Assembly (NCBI RefSeq): GCF_003612015.1
Contig: NZ_RARB01000001.1
Span: forward strand, 1,138,675 to 1,202,674
Reading direction: 5' to 3'
DNA from: Pantoea piersonii
GTDB taxonomy: Bacteria > Pseudomonadota > Gammaproteobacteria > Enterobacterales > Enterobacteriaceae
DNA: 64,000 bases
Of the stretch, positions 36,886-45,081 are shown in pieces. Both the position numbers and the translations under genes were made by a program. Below the pieces are notes generated by a model. The model was not told where the DNA came from and made no database searches. It was given only the letters and a program-made list of their open reading frames with translations. Each line of letters starts with the position of its first letter. Within the stretch, counting starts at the first letter, position 1.

Positions 36886-37110
36886 TTACTGTTTAACAAT
36901 CTCTTTTACGTTTTGCTTCTGTAGCTGATGCATATTTCCGCCGACATCCTCGTAGGATATCATCCCAGTCTCTTTATCGATAACTGGCTTCCCGTTGGTA
37001 TTGATCATATGTCCGTCATTGGTAGAAATAATATAATGACCTGCGCAGGCGGAAAGCATTGAAACCGCCGCCAGTATAATTATGCTTGCTGATGCTTTTT
37101 TAATGAACAT
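36886..37110 (-). CDS. YgdI/YgdR-like (DUF903) lipoprotein
   Basis: A 74-aa lipoprotein: MFIKKASASIIILAAVSMLSAC with lipobox LSAC, then the DUF903 SH3-like core YIISTNDGHMINTNGKPVIDKETGMISYEDVGGNMHQLQ with conserved I-S/T-DG and Y-x-D-x-x-G. The ATG at 37110 follows an AAGGGGCAGGG purine run. YgdI and YgdR are paralogues in E. coli; function unknown. Family is clear, exact orthologue is not. Confidence 0.82.
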   Translation of the reverse strand: MFIKKASASIIILAAVSMLSACAGHYIISTNDGHMINTNGKPVIDKETGMISYEDVGGNMHQLQKQNVKEIVKQ

Positions 37111-37399
37111 GGCCCTGCCCCTTGTGTTAAACAGAATCAAAAACTGTTAATTTCGAAGCCAATACTACTCCTCTGAAATAAACACCACATCAACAATCGA
37201 TGCTGAAAGACTCTGTCCTTACCATTAAATGATATTTGTCAAAAGAAGCTGCCGACTGAGACTTTTTCAGCCGCTAACTATGTAAGCGATTGATACGACA
37301 TTTACGGACTGTAATGCGAAAGCTGTTAGCCAGCGCTGCTACTCAGCCCACTGGCGTAGCGGTAGCTTTTACGATCGGTTGCTGTTTTTGCGATCTACA

Positions 37400-37431
37400 T
37401 TGTAGTACAACAGTAAATATTCGTACTACAA
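37400..37431. promoter_or_regulatory. Two DgoR operator-like palindromes upstream of dgoR
   Basis: TTGTAGTACAA (37400-37410) is a perfect palindrome around a central G. TCGTACTACAA (37421-37431) is the same core with one change. Their centres are 21 bp apart, two helical turns. A TTGTA-(G/C)-TACAA core is, as I recall, what DgoR of E. coli binds. The rest of the 429-bp region (37111-37539) shows no gene. Confidence 0.75.
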
Positions 37432-37539
37432 TCAGGCAAAAGTCACGGAAACTGACGTTCGACCTGTACTTCAACTATGCGGTAAAACTGAGCGCTCAGG
37501 GTAAAGTAGATGCGCACAATCAGAACATACGGAGTGGCT

Positions 37540-38229
37540 ATGAACCTCAATAAAACGGATCGCATCGTTATTACCCTGGGTAAACAGATCGTCAGCGGCA
37601 AATATCTTCCGGGCGCAGCGTTACCGGCAGAGACAGAGTTGTGTGAGGAGTTCGAAACCTCGCGCAACATCATCCGCGAGGTGTTTCGTTCGCTGACGGC
37701 GAAGCGCCTGATTGAAATCAGGCGTTATTACGGCGCGTTCGTCACCTTGCGTAGTCAGTGGAACTACCTGGATACGGACGTGCTTCAGTGGGTGCTGGAA
37801 AACGACGCTGACCCACACCTGATCGCCGCCATGAGCGAAGTGCGAAATCTTGTGGAGCCGGTTATAGCGCGCTGGGCGGCGGAGCGCGCTACGTCACAGG
37901 ACCTGGCGCAGATTGAGTCGGCGCTGAATGAGATGATCGCCAACAATCAGAACCGGGAAGCCTTTAACGAAGCGGATATTCGTTACCACGAGGCAGTTTT
38001 GCGGTCGGTGCACAATCCCGTGCTGGAGCAGCTTAGCGTAGCCATCAGCTCGCTGCAGCGCGCTGTGTTTGAGCGCACCTGGAAAGGCGATGAAGCCAAT
38101 ATGCCGCAAACGCTCCGTGAACATAAAGCGTTGTTCGACGCCATACGGCTGCAGAACGGCGATGCGGCAGAGCAGGCGGCCTACACCATGATCGCCAGCT
38201 CGACACATCGGTTAAAGGAGATCACATGA
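37540..38229 (+). CDS. dgoR: Galactonate operon repressor DgoR
   Basis: FadR-subfamily GntR regulator that represses the dgo operon and is released by D-galactonate. The ATG at 37540 has GGAG upstream and gives 229 aa, exactly the E. coli length. The winged helix is at about 5-75 (GKQIVSGKYLPGAALPAETELCEEFETSRNIIREVF); the FCD effector domain follows with metal-type residues in NEADIRYHEAVLRSVHN. It overlaps dgoK by 4 nt, so regulator and enzymes are one transcript. Confidence 0.97.
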   Translation: MNLNKTDRIVITLGKQIVSGKYLPGAALPAETELCEEFETSRNIIREVFRSLTAKRLIEIRRYYGAFVTLRSQWNYLDTDVLQWVLENDADPHLIAAMSEVRNLVEPVIARWAAERATSQDLAQIESALNEMIANNQNREAFNEADIRYHEAVLRSVHNPVLEQLSVAISSLQRAVFERTWKGDEANMPQTLREHKALFDAIRLQNGDAAEQAAYTMIASSTHRLKEIT

Positions 38230-39101
38230 CATTTCGCTACATCGCCATTGACTGGGGATCAACCAATTTACGCGCCTGGCTTGTCGAGAACGACCAATGT
38301 CTGGAGAGCAGGCAGTCTGAGGCAGGCGTTACCCGGCTGAATGGAAAATCCCCGCAGGCGGTGCTGGCGGATGTGACTAAGGGATGGCGCGACAGCGCTA
38401 CGCCCGTGGTGATGGCGGGCATGGCAGGCAGCAACCTGGGCTGGAAAAGCGTTCCCTATCTGCCGCTGCCCGCCAGTTTATCGACGATCGGCGAACAGCT
38501 CACTGCCGTCGACGATAACGTCTGGATCGTTCCGGGTTTATGCGTTTGTCGGGAGGATCACCATAACGTGATGCGCGGCGAGGAGACGCAGCTGCTCGGC
38601 GCACAAACGCTGGCTCCCTCCTCTCTCTATGTTATGCCGGGAACGCACTGTAAATGGGTAAAGGCTGACGAGCGCCATATTCAAGATTTTCATACCGTCA
38701 TGACCGGTGAACTGCACCACATACTGCTGCGCCATTCGCTGCTGGGCGCCGGGTTACCGGAGCAGCAACCGTCGCAGAACGCCTTTACCGCTGGTCTCGA
38801 TCGCGGTATCGCGTCGCCAGCGCTGTTACCGCAGCTTTTTGAAATTCGCGCCTCGCGCCTCCTTGGCGCTCTGCCCCCTGAGCAGGTCAGTGAATTTTTA
38901 TCCGGACTACTGATTGGCGCGGAAGTCGCCACGATGAGCGAACGTTTTAGCGATCGGCAGATCACCCTTGTTGCCGGAGAAGCGCTGGCGAACCGTTATC
39001 AGCAGGCGCTGGCCGCTGTGGGTCGTCAGGCGACGATGATATCCGGCGATACGGCATTTCAGGCAGGAATAAGGAGCATCGTTAATGCAATGGCCAACTG
39101 A
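38226..39101 (+). CDS. dgoK: 2-dehydro-3-deoxygalactonokinase DgoK
   Basis: Kinase that phosphorylates 2-keto-3-deoxy-D-galactonate in the De Ley-Doudoroff galactonate route. The 291 aa match DgoK (292 in E. coli): the N-terminal phosphate-binding AIDWGSTNLRAWLV, VMAGMAGSNLGW, VMRGEETQLLGAQ and VMPGTHCKWVKAD are all family blocks. It overlaps dgoR by 4 nt and dgoA by 17 nt. Confidence 0.96.
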   Translation: MTFRYIAIDWGSTNLRAWLVENDQCLESRQSEAGVTRLNGKSPQAVLADVTKGWRDSATPVVMAGMAGSNLGWKSVPYLPLPASLSTIGEQLTAVDDNVWIVPGLCVCREDHHNVMRGEETQLLGAQTLAPSSLYVMPGTHCKWVKADERHIQDFHTVMTGELHHILLRHSLLGAGLPEQQPSQNAFTAGLDRGIASPALLPQLFEIRASRLLGALPPEQVSEFLSGLLIGAEVATMSERFSDRQITLVAGEALANRYQQALAAVGRQATMISGDTAFQAGIRSIVNAMAN

Positions 39102-39702
39102 ACTCCCGCTTATCGCCATTCTGCGTGGGGTAAAGCCTGATGAGGTCCTGGCGCACGTCGGCGCCGTGATCGATGCAGGTTTTGATGCGGTTGAGATCCC
39201 CCTTAACTCCCCGCAGTGGGACAAAAGCATCCCGCTGATTCTGGATGCTTACGGCGACAAGGCGCTGATTGGCGCGGGAACGGTGTTGAAAACAGAACAG
39301 GTGGATACGCTCGCTCAGATGGGCAGCAAACTCATCGTAACGCCCAATATCCAGCCCGAACTGATTCGCCACGCCGTAAGCCTGGGAATGATCGTCTGTC
39401 CCGGCTGCGCGACCGCCAGCGAAGCCTTTAACGCGCTGGATGCCGGTGCGCAGGCGTTAAAAATCTTCCCCTCATCAGCCTTTGGGCCGGGCTATATCAA
39501 AGCGCTGAAGGCGGTGCTTCCTGCGGATGTGCCGGTGCTGGCGGTTGGCGGCGTAACGCCGGAGAACCTGGCGCAATGGCTTGATGCCGGCTGCGCAGGC
39601 GCCGGACTCGGCAGCGATCTCTACCGCGCCGGACAACCCGTAGAACGCACCGCGCAACAGGCGGCCGCATTTGTTCAGGCATACCGAGAGGCAGTGAAAT
39701 GA
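39085..39702 (+). CDS. dgoA: 2-dehydro-3-deoxy-6-phosphogalactonate aldolase DgoA
   Basis: Class I aldolase splitting KDPGal to pyruvate and glyceraldehyde 3-phosphate. The 205 aa equal E. coli DgoA. The Schiff-base Lys126 lies in [16 protein letters not shown] and the catalytic Glu37 in [16 protein letters not shown] near the start is typical of the KDPG/KDPGal family. It overlaps dgoK by 17 nt and dgoD by 4 nt. Confidence 0.96.
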   Translation: MQWPTELPLIAILRGVKPDEVLAHVGAVIDAGFDAVEIPLNSPQWDKSIPLILDAYGDKALIGAGTVLKTEQVDTLAQMGSKLIVTPNIQPELIRHAVSLGMIVCPGCATASEAFNALDAGAQALKIFPSSAFGPGYIKALKAVLPADVPVLAVGGVTPENLAQWLDAGCAGAGLGSDLYRAGQPVERTAQQAAAFVQAYREAVK

Positions 39703-40847
39703 AAATAATCCGGCTCACCACCTGGCGTTTACCCCCGCGCTGGATGTTTCTTAAAATCGAAACCGACGAAGGCGTGACTGGCTGGGGGGAACCCATTATT
39801 GAAGGACGCGCGCGCACTGTCGAGGCCGCAGTACACGAACTGGGCGACTACCTGATCGGTCAGGACCCGGCGCGCATCAACGATCTCTGGCAGGTCATGT
39901 ACCGCGCAGGTTTTTATCGCGGCGGCCCGATCCTGATGAGCGCTATCGCCGGTATCGACCAGGCGCTGTGGGATATTAAAGGCAAGGTTCTGGGCGCGCC
40001 GGTCTGGCAGCTAATGGGCGGTCTGGTACGCGATAAAATCAAAGCCTACAGCTGGGTGGGCGGCGACCGACCGGCAGAAGTGATTGGCGGTATTGAAAAA
40101 TTACGCCAAATCGGCTTTGACACCTTCAAACTTAACGGCTGCGAAGAGTTGGGAATAATTGACGACTCGCGCAAAGTGGACGCCGCGGTAAATACCGTGG
40201 CGCAAATTCGCGAAGCGTTTGGCTATGAGATTGAGTTCGGCCTCGACTTTCACGGCCGCGTTAGCGCGCCGATGGCGAAAATCCTGATTAAAGAGCTGGA
40301 ACCCTATCGTCCGCTGTTTATTGAGGAGCCGGTGCTGGCGGAACAGGCTGAATATTATCCAAAGCTGGCGGCGCAAACGGCTGTGCCTCTCGCCGCGGGC
40401 GAACGTATGTTCTCGCGCTTTGAGTTCAAACGCGTGCTGGAGGCAGGCGGACTGGCTATTCTGCAGCCCGATCTCTCTCATGCCGGCGGCATTACCGAAT
40501 GCTGTAAAATCGCCGCTATGGCGGAGGCCTGGGATGTCGCCCTCGCCCCCCACTGCCCGCTGGGCCCCATCGCACTCGCCGCCTGTCTTCATGTCGATTT
40601 CGTCTCGCGCAACGCAGTTTTCCAGGAGCAGAGCATGGGCATTCATTACAATCAGGGCGCGGAACTGCTCGACTTTGTGAAAAACAAAGAGGACTTCAGC
40701 ATGGAAGGCGGCTTTTTTAAACCCTTAATGAAACCGGGACTCGGCGTGGAGATCGACGAGGCGCAGGTGATTGAACGCAGTAAAAATGTTTCAGACTGGC
40801 ATAACCCGCTGTGGCGCCATGCGGATGGTTCAGTCGCGGAGTGGTAA
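39699..40847 (+). CDS. dgoD: D-galactonate dehydratase DgoD
   Basis: Enolase-superfamily dehydratase, first step of D-galactonate breakdown. The 382 aa equal E. coli DgoD. Catalytic residues are present: D183 and H185 in GLDFHGRV, E209 in FIEEPVL, E235 in AAGERMF and H285 in [12 protein letters not shown]. The operon ends here: E. coli has the transporter dgoT next, but the next 142 nt are non-coding and then comes a leftward LysR gene. Uptake must come from elsewhere if the pathway works. Confidence 0.97.
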   Translation: MKIIRLTTWRLPPRWMFLKIETDEGVTGWGEPIIEGRARTVEAAVHELGDYLIGQDPARINDLWQVMYRAGFYRGGPILMSAIAGIDQALWDIKGKVLGAPVWQLMGGLVRDKIKAYSWVGGDRPAEVIGGIEKLRQIGFDTFKLNGCEELGIIDDSRKVDAAVNTVAQIREAFGYEIEFGLDFHGRVSAPMAKILIKELEPYRPLFIEEPVLAEQAEYYPKLAAQTAVPLAAGERMFSRFEFKRVLEAGGLAILQPDLSHAGGITECCKIAAMAEAWDVALAPHCPLGPIALAACLHVDFVSRNAVFQEQSMGIHYNQGAELLDFVKNKEDFSMEGGFFKPLMKPGLGVEIDEAQVIERSKNVSDWHNPLWRHADGSVAEW

Positions 40848-40989
40848 TACCGGCGCGGGGCTTGTCCTTACTGACAAGGCCCCCAGCCCAGGCTGAGGGA
40901 ATTTTGCTGCGGCTTCAGCCTGTGGTCGGGAAACGTGCGGGCGTTATCATTTTTCGCTGCCGCCTGGCTGGTGCTAAAGGGGATCACAA

Positions 40990-41895
40990 TCACTCCAGGT
41001 AGGGCTTCAGCAGCGTTTCACTCCACTGCATAAAGGCTCTGACGCGCTGCGACAGGTTACGCCGGTGCGCCACGACGAAAGACGCGCTAAGCGGCGCGGG
41101 ACGCAGAGCAGGCAAAACTTCTACCAGCGTGCCGTTTGCCAGATGCGGCGCCAGCGCGGAATAGCCCGCCTGAATCAACCCCATCCCTGCCAGCCCCGCC
41201 TCATGATAGGTTTGTACGCTGTTAACCTTCATCATGCCGGGTAACATCAGCGTCTTATACCCCTCGTTTACCGGATATTCCCACCCGTCAGGTTTCGACC
41301 CAAAATTCCTGATGTAGTGCACCATCCTGTGTCCCTGGCTGAGCAGATCTTCAATCGTCTGGGGCGTCCCGAAACGTTCAAGATAGCCTGGGCTCGCCGC
41401 ATTGATCATGCGTAGCTTGCCCATCGGCCGGGCAATCAGCGTATCGTCCACCACCGGCCCAAGACGTATTACGCAGTCAAAACCTTCCTGAATAAGATCG
41501 ACACGGCGATCGGTGCTGGAGAGTTCGATCTCAAGATCCGGATGCGCTTCCATCAGCTGCGGCAAGGCGGGAATAAACAGGGTCTGCGCCAGAACGGTGG
41601 GCATATCAATGCGCAACCGCCCGCGCAGCGGCACGCCCTTATCGGCGAACATCGACTGTAGCGCCTCTGCCTCCGCCAGCAGATCCCGCGCGCGGGAATA
41701 AAAAGCGCGCCCATCCTCGGTGAGCTGCACGCTGCGTGTGGTGCGATGCAGCAGCGTTGCGCCCACGTCTGCTTCAAGCTGGCGTATAACGGCTGAAACA
41801 CGCCCTTTCTGAATGCCCAGGCTTTCAGCCGCTCGGGTAAAGCTCATCATTTCCGCCACGCGGCAAAAAAGCATTAACGCATCAAGATTCTTCAT
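40990..41895 (-). CDS. LysR-family regulator (CrgA/YhcS-like)
   Basis: A 301-aa LysR-type regulator: MKNLDALMLFCRVAEMMSFTRAAESLGIQKGRVSAVIRQLE, helix-turn-helix at about 17-42. The LLHRTTRSVQLTEDGRAFY block and a substrate-binding domain with TLIARPMGKLRMINAASPGYLERFG place it in the large CrgA-type subgroup. It is divergent from the DUF1330 gene (118-bp gap), its probable target. The dgo operon points at its 3' end, so a link to galactonate is unlikely. Confidence 0.92.
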   Translation of the reverse strand: MKNLDALMLFCRVAEMMSFTRAAESLGIQKGRVSAVIRQLEADVGATLLHRTTRSVQLTEDGRAFYSRARDLLAEAEALQSMFADKGVPLRGRLRIDMPTVLAQTLFIPALPQLMEAHPDLEIELSSTDRRVDLIQEGFDCVIRLGPVVDDTLIARPMGKLRMINAASPGYLERFGTPQTIEDLLSQGHRMVHYIRNFGSKPDGWEYPVNEGYKTLMLPGMMKVNSVQTYHEAGLAGMGLIQAGYSALAPHLANGTLVEVLPALRPAPLSASFVVAHRRNLSQRVRAFMQWSETLLKPYLE

Positions 41896-42013
41896 TGTTC
41901 ATTATTCCGATAACAGTGCGTTCTTTTTTTGGCTGTTTATAGGCAGTCTAATACTCAATAGAGTGGCTTCACACCCTGTTTCTTTATCCGCTTTACAACC
42001 AGAGGTCATAAAC

Positions 42014-42307
42014 ATGAAGCCAAAAGGTTATTTAATCGCCCACGTTACCGTGTCGGATGCGGCTGCTTACGCTGACTATGCCAGAGCCGCCGGAGAGGCC
42101 ATGCGGGAGTTCGCGCCTGAAATCGTCGCCTGGTCCGGGGCATATGAAAATCTGGAAGGAGAAGCGCATGAGCGCCATGTGATTTTTGAATTCGCCTCTT
42201 TTGCCGAGGCAAAGCGTTTCTATGAAAGCCCGGCGTATCAGGCCGCCAGAAAACTGCGCGAGAAAGCGGCAACCGGAACCTTTGTACTGGTAGAAGGAAG
42301 CGCCTGA
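42014..42307 (+). CDS. DUF1330 family protein
   Basis: A 97-aa ferredoxin-like (dimeric alpha-beta barrel) protein: MKPKGYLIAHVTVSDAAAYA, ending AAYQARKLRE-type helix and GTFVLVEG. The DUF1330 pattern (Y.ia...V.D...y..Y......f...f.ga.......e...vi.eF.s...A..fy.Sp.Yq) is clear, here RHVIFEFASFAEAKRFYESPAYQ. AGAGG precedes the ATG. Members are thought to act as small monooxygenase-like or stress proteins; no reaction is known for this one. Confidence 0.85.
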   Translation: MKPKGYLIAHVTVSDAAAYADYARAAGEAMREFAPEIVAWSGAYENLEGEAHERHVIFEFASFAEAKRFYESPAYQAARKLREKAATGTFVLVEGSA

Positions 42308-42567
42308 CCGTCTGTTCCTTTTTTACGCAGAAGAAGCGCCTGCGTTGCCGACAATGAATCAAGCCGCTCAGGGTCATTTCCTGCGCGGTTAATTGCCCCG
42401 CTTGCAGACCTTCTGGTATTTGGTTCCTTTTTAAAATTATATTGGCGACCATGGTAAGCAGGTGCGCTTAGGAGCCTGTCCACAAATTCGTAATAGGCCT
42501 TCCCGGAATAGCGCCCTTGCCAGCCCGGAGGGCTGCATCAGGCGTTATCCCGTCTGTATGGCAATGT

Positions 42568-42969
42568 TTAATCCTGTACTATCGGGATCCTTGCAATAAC
42601 CTTAATTTCAAAATCGAACCCAGCCAGCCAGTTCACGCCGACGGCCGTCCAGTTTGGATAAGGCGGCTGAGGGAAAACAGACTGCTTCACCTGCATAATG
42701 GTTGAAAACTGCTTTTCGGGATCGGTATGGAAGGTTGTGACATCAATCAAATCGGCAAAAGTACACCCGGCGGCGGCAAGCGTAGCCTCCAGGTTGTCAA
42801 AAGCGAGCTGCACCTGTGCGGCAAAATCTGGCTCAGGCGAGCCGTCGGCACGACTGCCAACTTGCCCGGAAACGAACAGCAGATCGCCAGAACGGATCGC
42901 AGCGGAGTAACCATGCGCCTCATAAAGAGCGTGTCGATTAGCCGGGAAAACAGGGTGAGGCTGATTCAT
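42568..42969 (-). CDS. RidA family (YjgF/UK114) protein
   Basis: A 133-aa protein of the RidA family, whose members hydrolyse reactive enamines/imines or related small molecules. Family blocks: AIRSGDLLFVSGQVG, AQVQLAFDNLEATLAAAGCTFADLIDVTTF, and WTAVGVNWLAGFDFEIKVIARIP. The C-terminal Arg typical of RidA proper is in ARIP, but other positions differ, so it is probably one of the Rid subfamilies. AAAGGA lies 8 nt upstream. It is divergent from tetR across three operators, so it is the likely target. Confidence 0.9.
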   Translation of the reverse strand: MNQPHPVFPANRHALYEAHGYSAAIRSGDLLFVSGQVGSRADGSPEPDFAAQVQLAFDNLEATLAAAGCTFADLIDVTTFHTDPEKQFSTIMQVKQSVFPQPPYPNWTAVGVNWLAGFDFEIKVIARIPIVQD

Positions 42970-43026
42970 AAAGTATCCTTTTGAGCAGTAGATGAAGCGG
43001 GATGCGCAGCCTGCATAAATGATTTA

Positions 43027-43095
43027 ATATACGCGGCGTATGTAAAATTAATCATACATACGCGCCGTATGTCAACTCACATACGCTGCGTATGT
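43027..43095. promoter_or_regulatory. Three 17-bp TetR operators between ridA-like gene and tetR
   Basis: Site 1 (43027-43043) ATATACGC-G-GCGTATGT has one mismatch. Site 2 (43056-43072) has perfect ACATACG/CGTATGT arms around CGC. Site 3 (43079-43095) ACATACGC-T-GCGTATGT is a perfect 17-bp palindrome. Centres are 29 and 23 bp apart. Site 3 ends 14 nt before the tetR start codon, so autorepression is expected. Confidence 0.88.
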
Positions 43096-43109
43096 AACAA
43101 GGAGAACGA

Positions 43110-43712
43110 ATGGCTGTTAACCGCCGTGTCGAAACCATGGAACTCAACCGCGCAAAATTGATTGCGGCCGCGCGAAAAGCGTTTGCAGAAAAAGGTTTTG
43201 CAGCCGCATCAATGGATGACCTGACCGCCAGCGTTAACCTGACACGCGGAGCGCTCTACCATAACTTTGGCGATAAAAAGGGATTACTTGCCGCGGTTGT
43301 TACCCAGATAGATGGCGAGATGGCGCAGCGTGCCAGAGACGCCGTTTCTGACGCGGGTGATGACTGGGATAAGCTGCTGGCCGAAGGGATCGCCTACATT
43401 AAAATGGCGCTGGACGATGAAGTCCGCCGCATCGTTCTGCTTGATGGCCCGGCTTTTCTCGGAAACCCTGCGCAATGGCCAAGTCAGAACAGCTGTCTTG
43501 AATCCACTCGTCAGGGCATCTTAAACATGCTCGAAGGCGGCGTAATCAAATCGGTAGATCCGGATGCCACCGCCTATCTGCTGAATAGCGCCGCCTTCAA
43601 TGCAGCGCAGTGGATAGCAGCCAGCGACGATCCGCAGCAGTCGCTGCCAAAAGTGATTGAGGTATTCACATTACTGGTAAAGGGTTTACGTAATAATGCC
43701 GGTGCAGCTTAA
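43110..43712 (+). CDS. TetR-family repressor
   Basis: A 200-aa TetR-type repressor; AAGGAG is 6 nt before the ATG. The helix-turn-helix is at about 30-62: GFAAASMDDLTASVNLTRGALYHNFGDKKGLLAAV. The C-terminal domain (LDGPAFLGNPAQWPSQNS, LESTRQGILNMLEGGVI, WIAASDDPQQSLPKVIEVFTLLVKGL) is of the common TetR_C type with unknown ligand. Divergent from the RidA-family gene with three matching operators between, so it very likely represses both. Confidence 0.93.
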   Translation: MAVNRRVETMELNRAKLIAAARKAFAEKGFAAASMDDLTASVNLTRGALYHNFGDKKGLLAAVVTQIDGEMAQRARDAVSDAGDDWDKLLAEGIAYIKMALDDEVRRIVLLDGPAFLGNPAQWPSQNSCLESTRQGILNMLEGGVIKSVDPDATAYLLNSAAFNAAQWIAASDDPQQSLPKVIEVFTLLVKGLRNNAGAA

Positions 43713-43773
43713 TATATAAAAGAACAGCTAATTTTATTATTAGGCTTTCCCTTAAGCTTTTCTGCTTCCCCTA

Positions 43774-43800
43774 AAAGCGGCATAAGGTTGCCGCTTTAAT
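43774..43800 (+). terminator. Terminator after tetR
   Basis: AAAGCGGCA, loop TAAGGT, TGCCGCTTT then AATC. The U-tract is inside the stem end, so strength is moderate. Confidence 0.65.
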
Positions 43801-44063
43801 CAAAGCGTATTTAAAACACCTGAATTCCGTAAGATAACATTTATTCTCAAGTGAGAATCAATATATGCAGGTCAGTTATTTACTTGAACGATAACTTATA
43901 TAGTATGGGGGAAATTTAACTAGCTTGCTGTAATCGGTATGGGTTAGCACTACCCCTTCGATCAGTTAGCTGCCCTGCTTACTCTAAGCATTAATAATAA
44001 AAACATGAAATACATAGCGGGTAGCGGCATTACAAAAACAATCACCCAATTGATTCGATAGCC
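43801..44063. other. Non-coding upstream region of the small-membrane-protein cluster
   Basis: AT-rich. It holds an inverted repeat ATTCTCA-AG-TGAGAAT (43843-43858), a possible regulator site. The last 60 nt resemble the leaders of the two later copies. No gene is visible. Confidence 0.4.
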
Positions 44064-44237
44064 ATGATGAACCTTATTAAAAGATTTTTTAATAGGGTGT
44101 TTAAATCCTTATTTTCTCTCTATGCTCCGACCGTACTTACGGTTTTGTTCGCGATTGTTCTGGTACATTTTTTCCCGGAAGGCCCCTTATGGCCTGTACT
44201 CGTGTTTTTCATATTAACAATGATTATTATTGACTAA
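44064..44237 (+). CDS. Small membrane protein, tandem copy A (57 aa)
   Basis: MMNLIKRFFNRVFKSLFSLY begins a 57-aa protein: a basic amphipathic start (about 3-19), a membrane span (VLTVLFAIVLVHFF), the conserved turn FPEGPLWPV, and a second span (LVFFILTMIII) ending in Asp. Copies B and C downstream share KRFF/RRLF, the YAP motif, VHFFP and GPLWPV. I do not recognise the family. The size, two-span shape and basic start resemble small membrane toxins, but also many harmless microproteins; no antitoxin was found. A weak terminator follows. No strong ribosome site. Confidence 0.65.
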   Translation: MMNLIKRFFNRVFKSLFSLYAPTVLTVLFAIVLVHFFPEGPLWPVLVFFILTMIIID

Positions 44238-44271
44238 TATCTATAGGAAAAAAAACACCCGGCAAATTTAA

Positions 44272-44296
44272 ATTCAGATTAAATTCTGAAATTTTT
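44272..44296 (+). terminator. Weak terminator after copy A
   Basis: TTCAGA, AT-rich loop, TCTGAA then ATTTTTAT. Short stem but good T-run. Confidence 0.45.
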
Positions 44297-44486
44297 ATAA
44301 TAAACCCACAATGCTAGTAGCTCAAGGGAAACGCCTTACCAGATCATGCACAGAGTATTCGAGTATGCGTTTGAAGAAGACAACCAGGTTTTCCCGACAA
44401 ATTTTCATTACATATAAACAACCTAAAACACAGCGGGCATCGGATGTCGGCCTTGCAAATTCATTCACCAGAGCAGATCGAAAGCT

Positions 44487-44678
44487 ATGGCAAAAACTCT
44501 TAAAAGGTTTTTTAAGCGGCTGATTAAATCTTTAGTTTCAGATTATGCTCCTGCATTGCTTACATTCTTATTCGCAGTTTTCCTGATACATTATTTCCCG
44601 GAAGGCCCCTTATGGCCAGTGCTCATATTCTTCATATTTATAGCAATAATCATAGAGCGATGGTATATGAAGTGGTAA
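44487..44678 (+). CDS. Small membrane protein, tandem copy B (63 aa)
   Basis: MAKTLKRFFKRLIKSLVSDY begins a 63-aa paralogue of copy A. It keeps YAP, a first span (LLTFLFAVFLIHYF), the identical turn PEGPLWPVL and a second span (IFFIFIAIIIE), with an aromatic/basic end RWYMKW that copy A lacks and broken copy C shares. GAAAGC lies just before the ATG. About 75 nt of its leader align with that of copy C (CAACCT...AAAACAC...GCGGGCA...GGATG), so the duplicated unit includes 5' regulatory DNA. Function unknown. Confidence 0.7.
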   Translation: MAKTLKRFFKRLIKSLVSDYAPALLTFLFAVFLIHYFPEGPLWPVLIFFIFIAIIIERWYMKW

Positions 44679-44856
44679 TAGCTAAAAGAGAAGCTTATTT
44701 TTACTAGATTATCTTTATTTTAATGTTATTTAAGCGATACGAAATCAAACATTAACTTTTTCAGCAAAATGATTCTTTAAAGCAACCTGCTAATTTAAAA
44801 CACTACGGGCACAGGGATGCGATATCATCTAAGTCATTCCAGGGGTTACGATAATT

Positions 44857-45044
44857 ATGTGGAATATCATCATAAGGATCTTTAGGCGTCTTTTTATGTC
44901 CCTGTTTGCGCTATATGCTCCTCAAGCCCTGATACTGATCTTCGCGATTGCTCTGGTTCATTTTTTCCTGATGGTCCAGTCTGGCCTGTAGGTCTTTTTG
45001 CTCTTTTCATAATTTACATTTTCGCTCGTTACTGCAAATGGTGA
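44857..45044 (+). pseudogene. Small membrane protein, tandem copy C, frameshifted
   Basis: From ATG 44857 the frame reads MWNIIIRIFRRLFMSLFALY, then APQ and a first span, reaching VHFF, where it leaves the family and stops at 44991. Adding one base in the C run near 44967-44969 restores the turn PDGPVWPVG, the second span (LFALFIIYIFA) and the end RYCKW with a stop at 45044. One base has been lost relative to copies A and B (TTCCC to TTCC). Decay or a sequencing error are both possible. Confidence 0.8.
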
Positions 45045-45081
45045 TCTTTTATAACGATCTTTCACCAGCATTTTCTGTTCT

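Noticed and set aside
44311..44523. 70-codon frame overlapping the start of microprotein copy B
   Set aside because: It ends inside copy B in another frame, has no ribosome site, and its leader matches non-coding leader of copy C.
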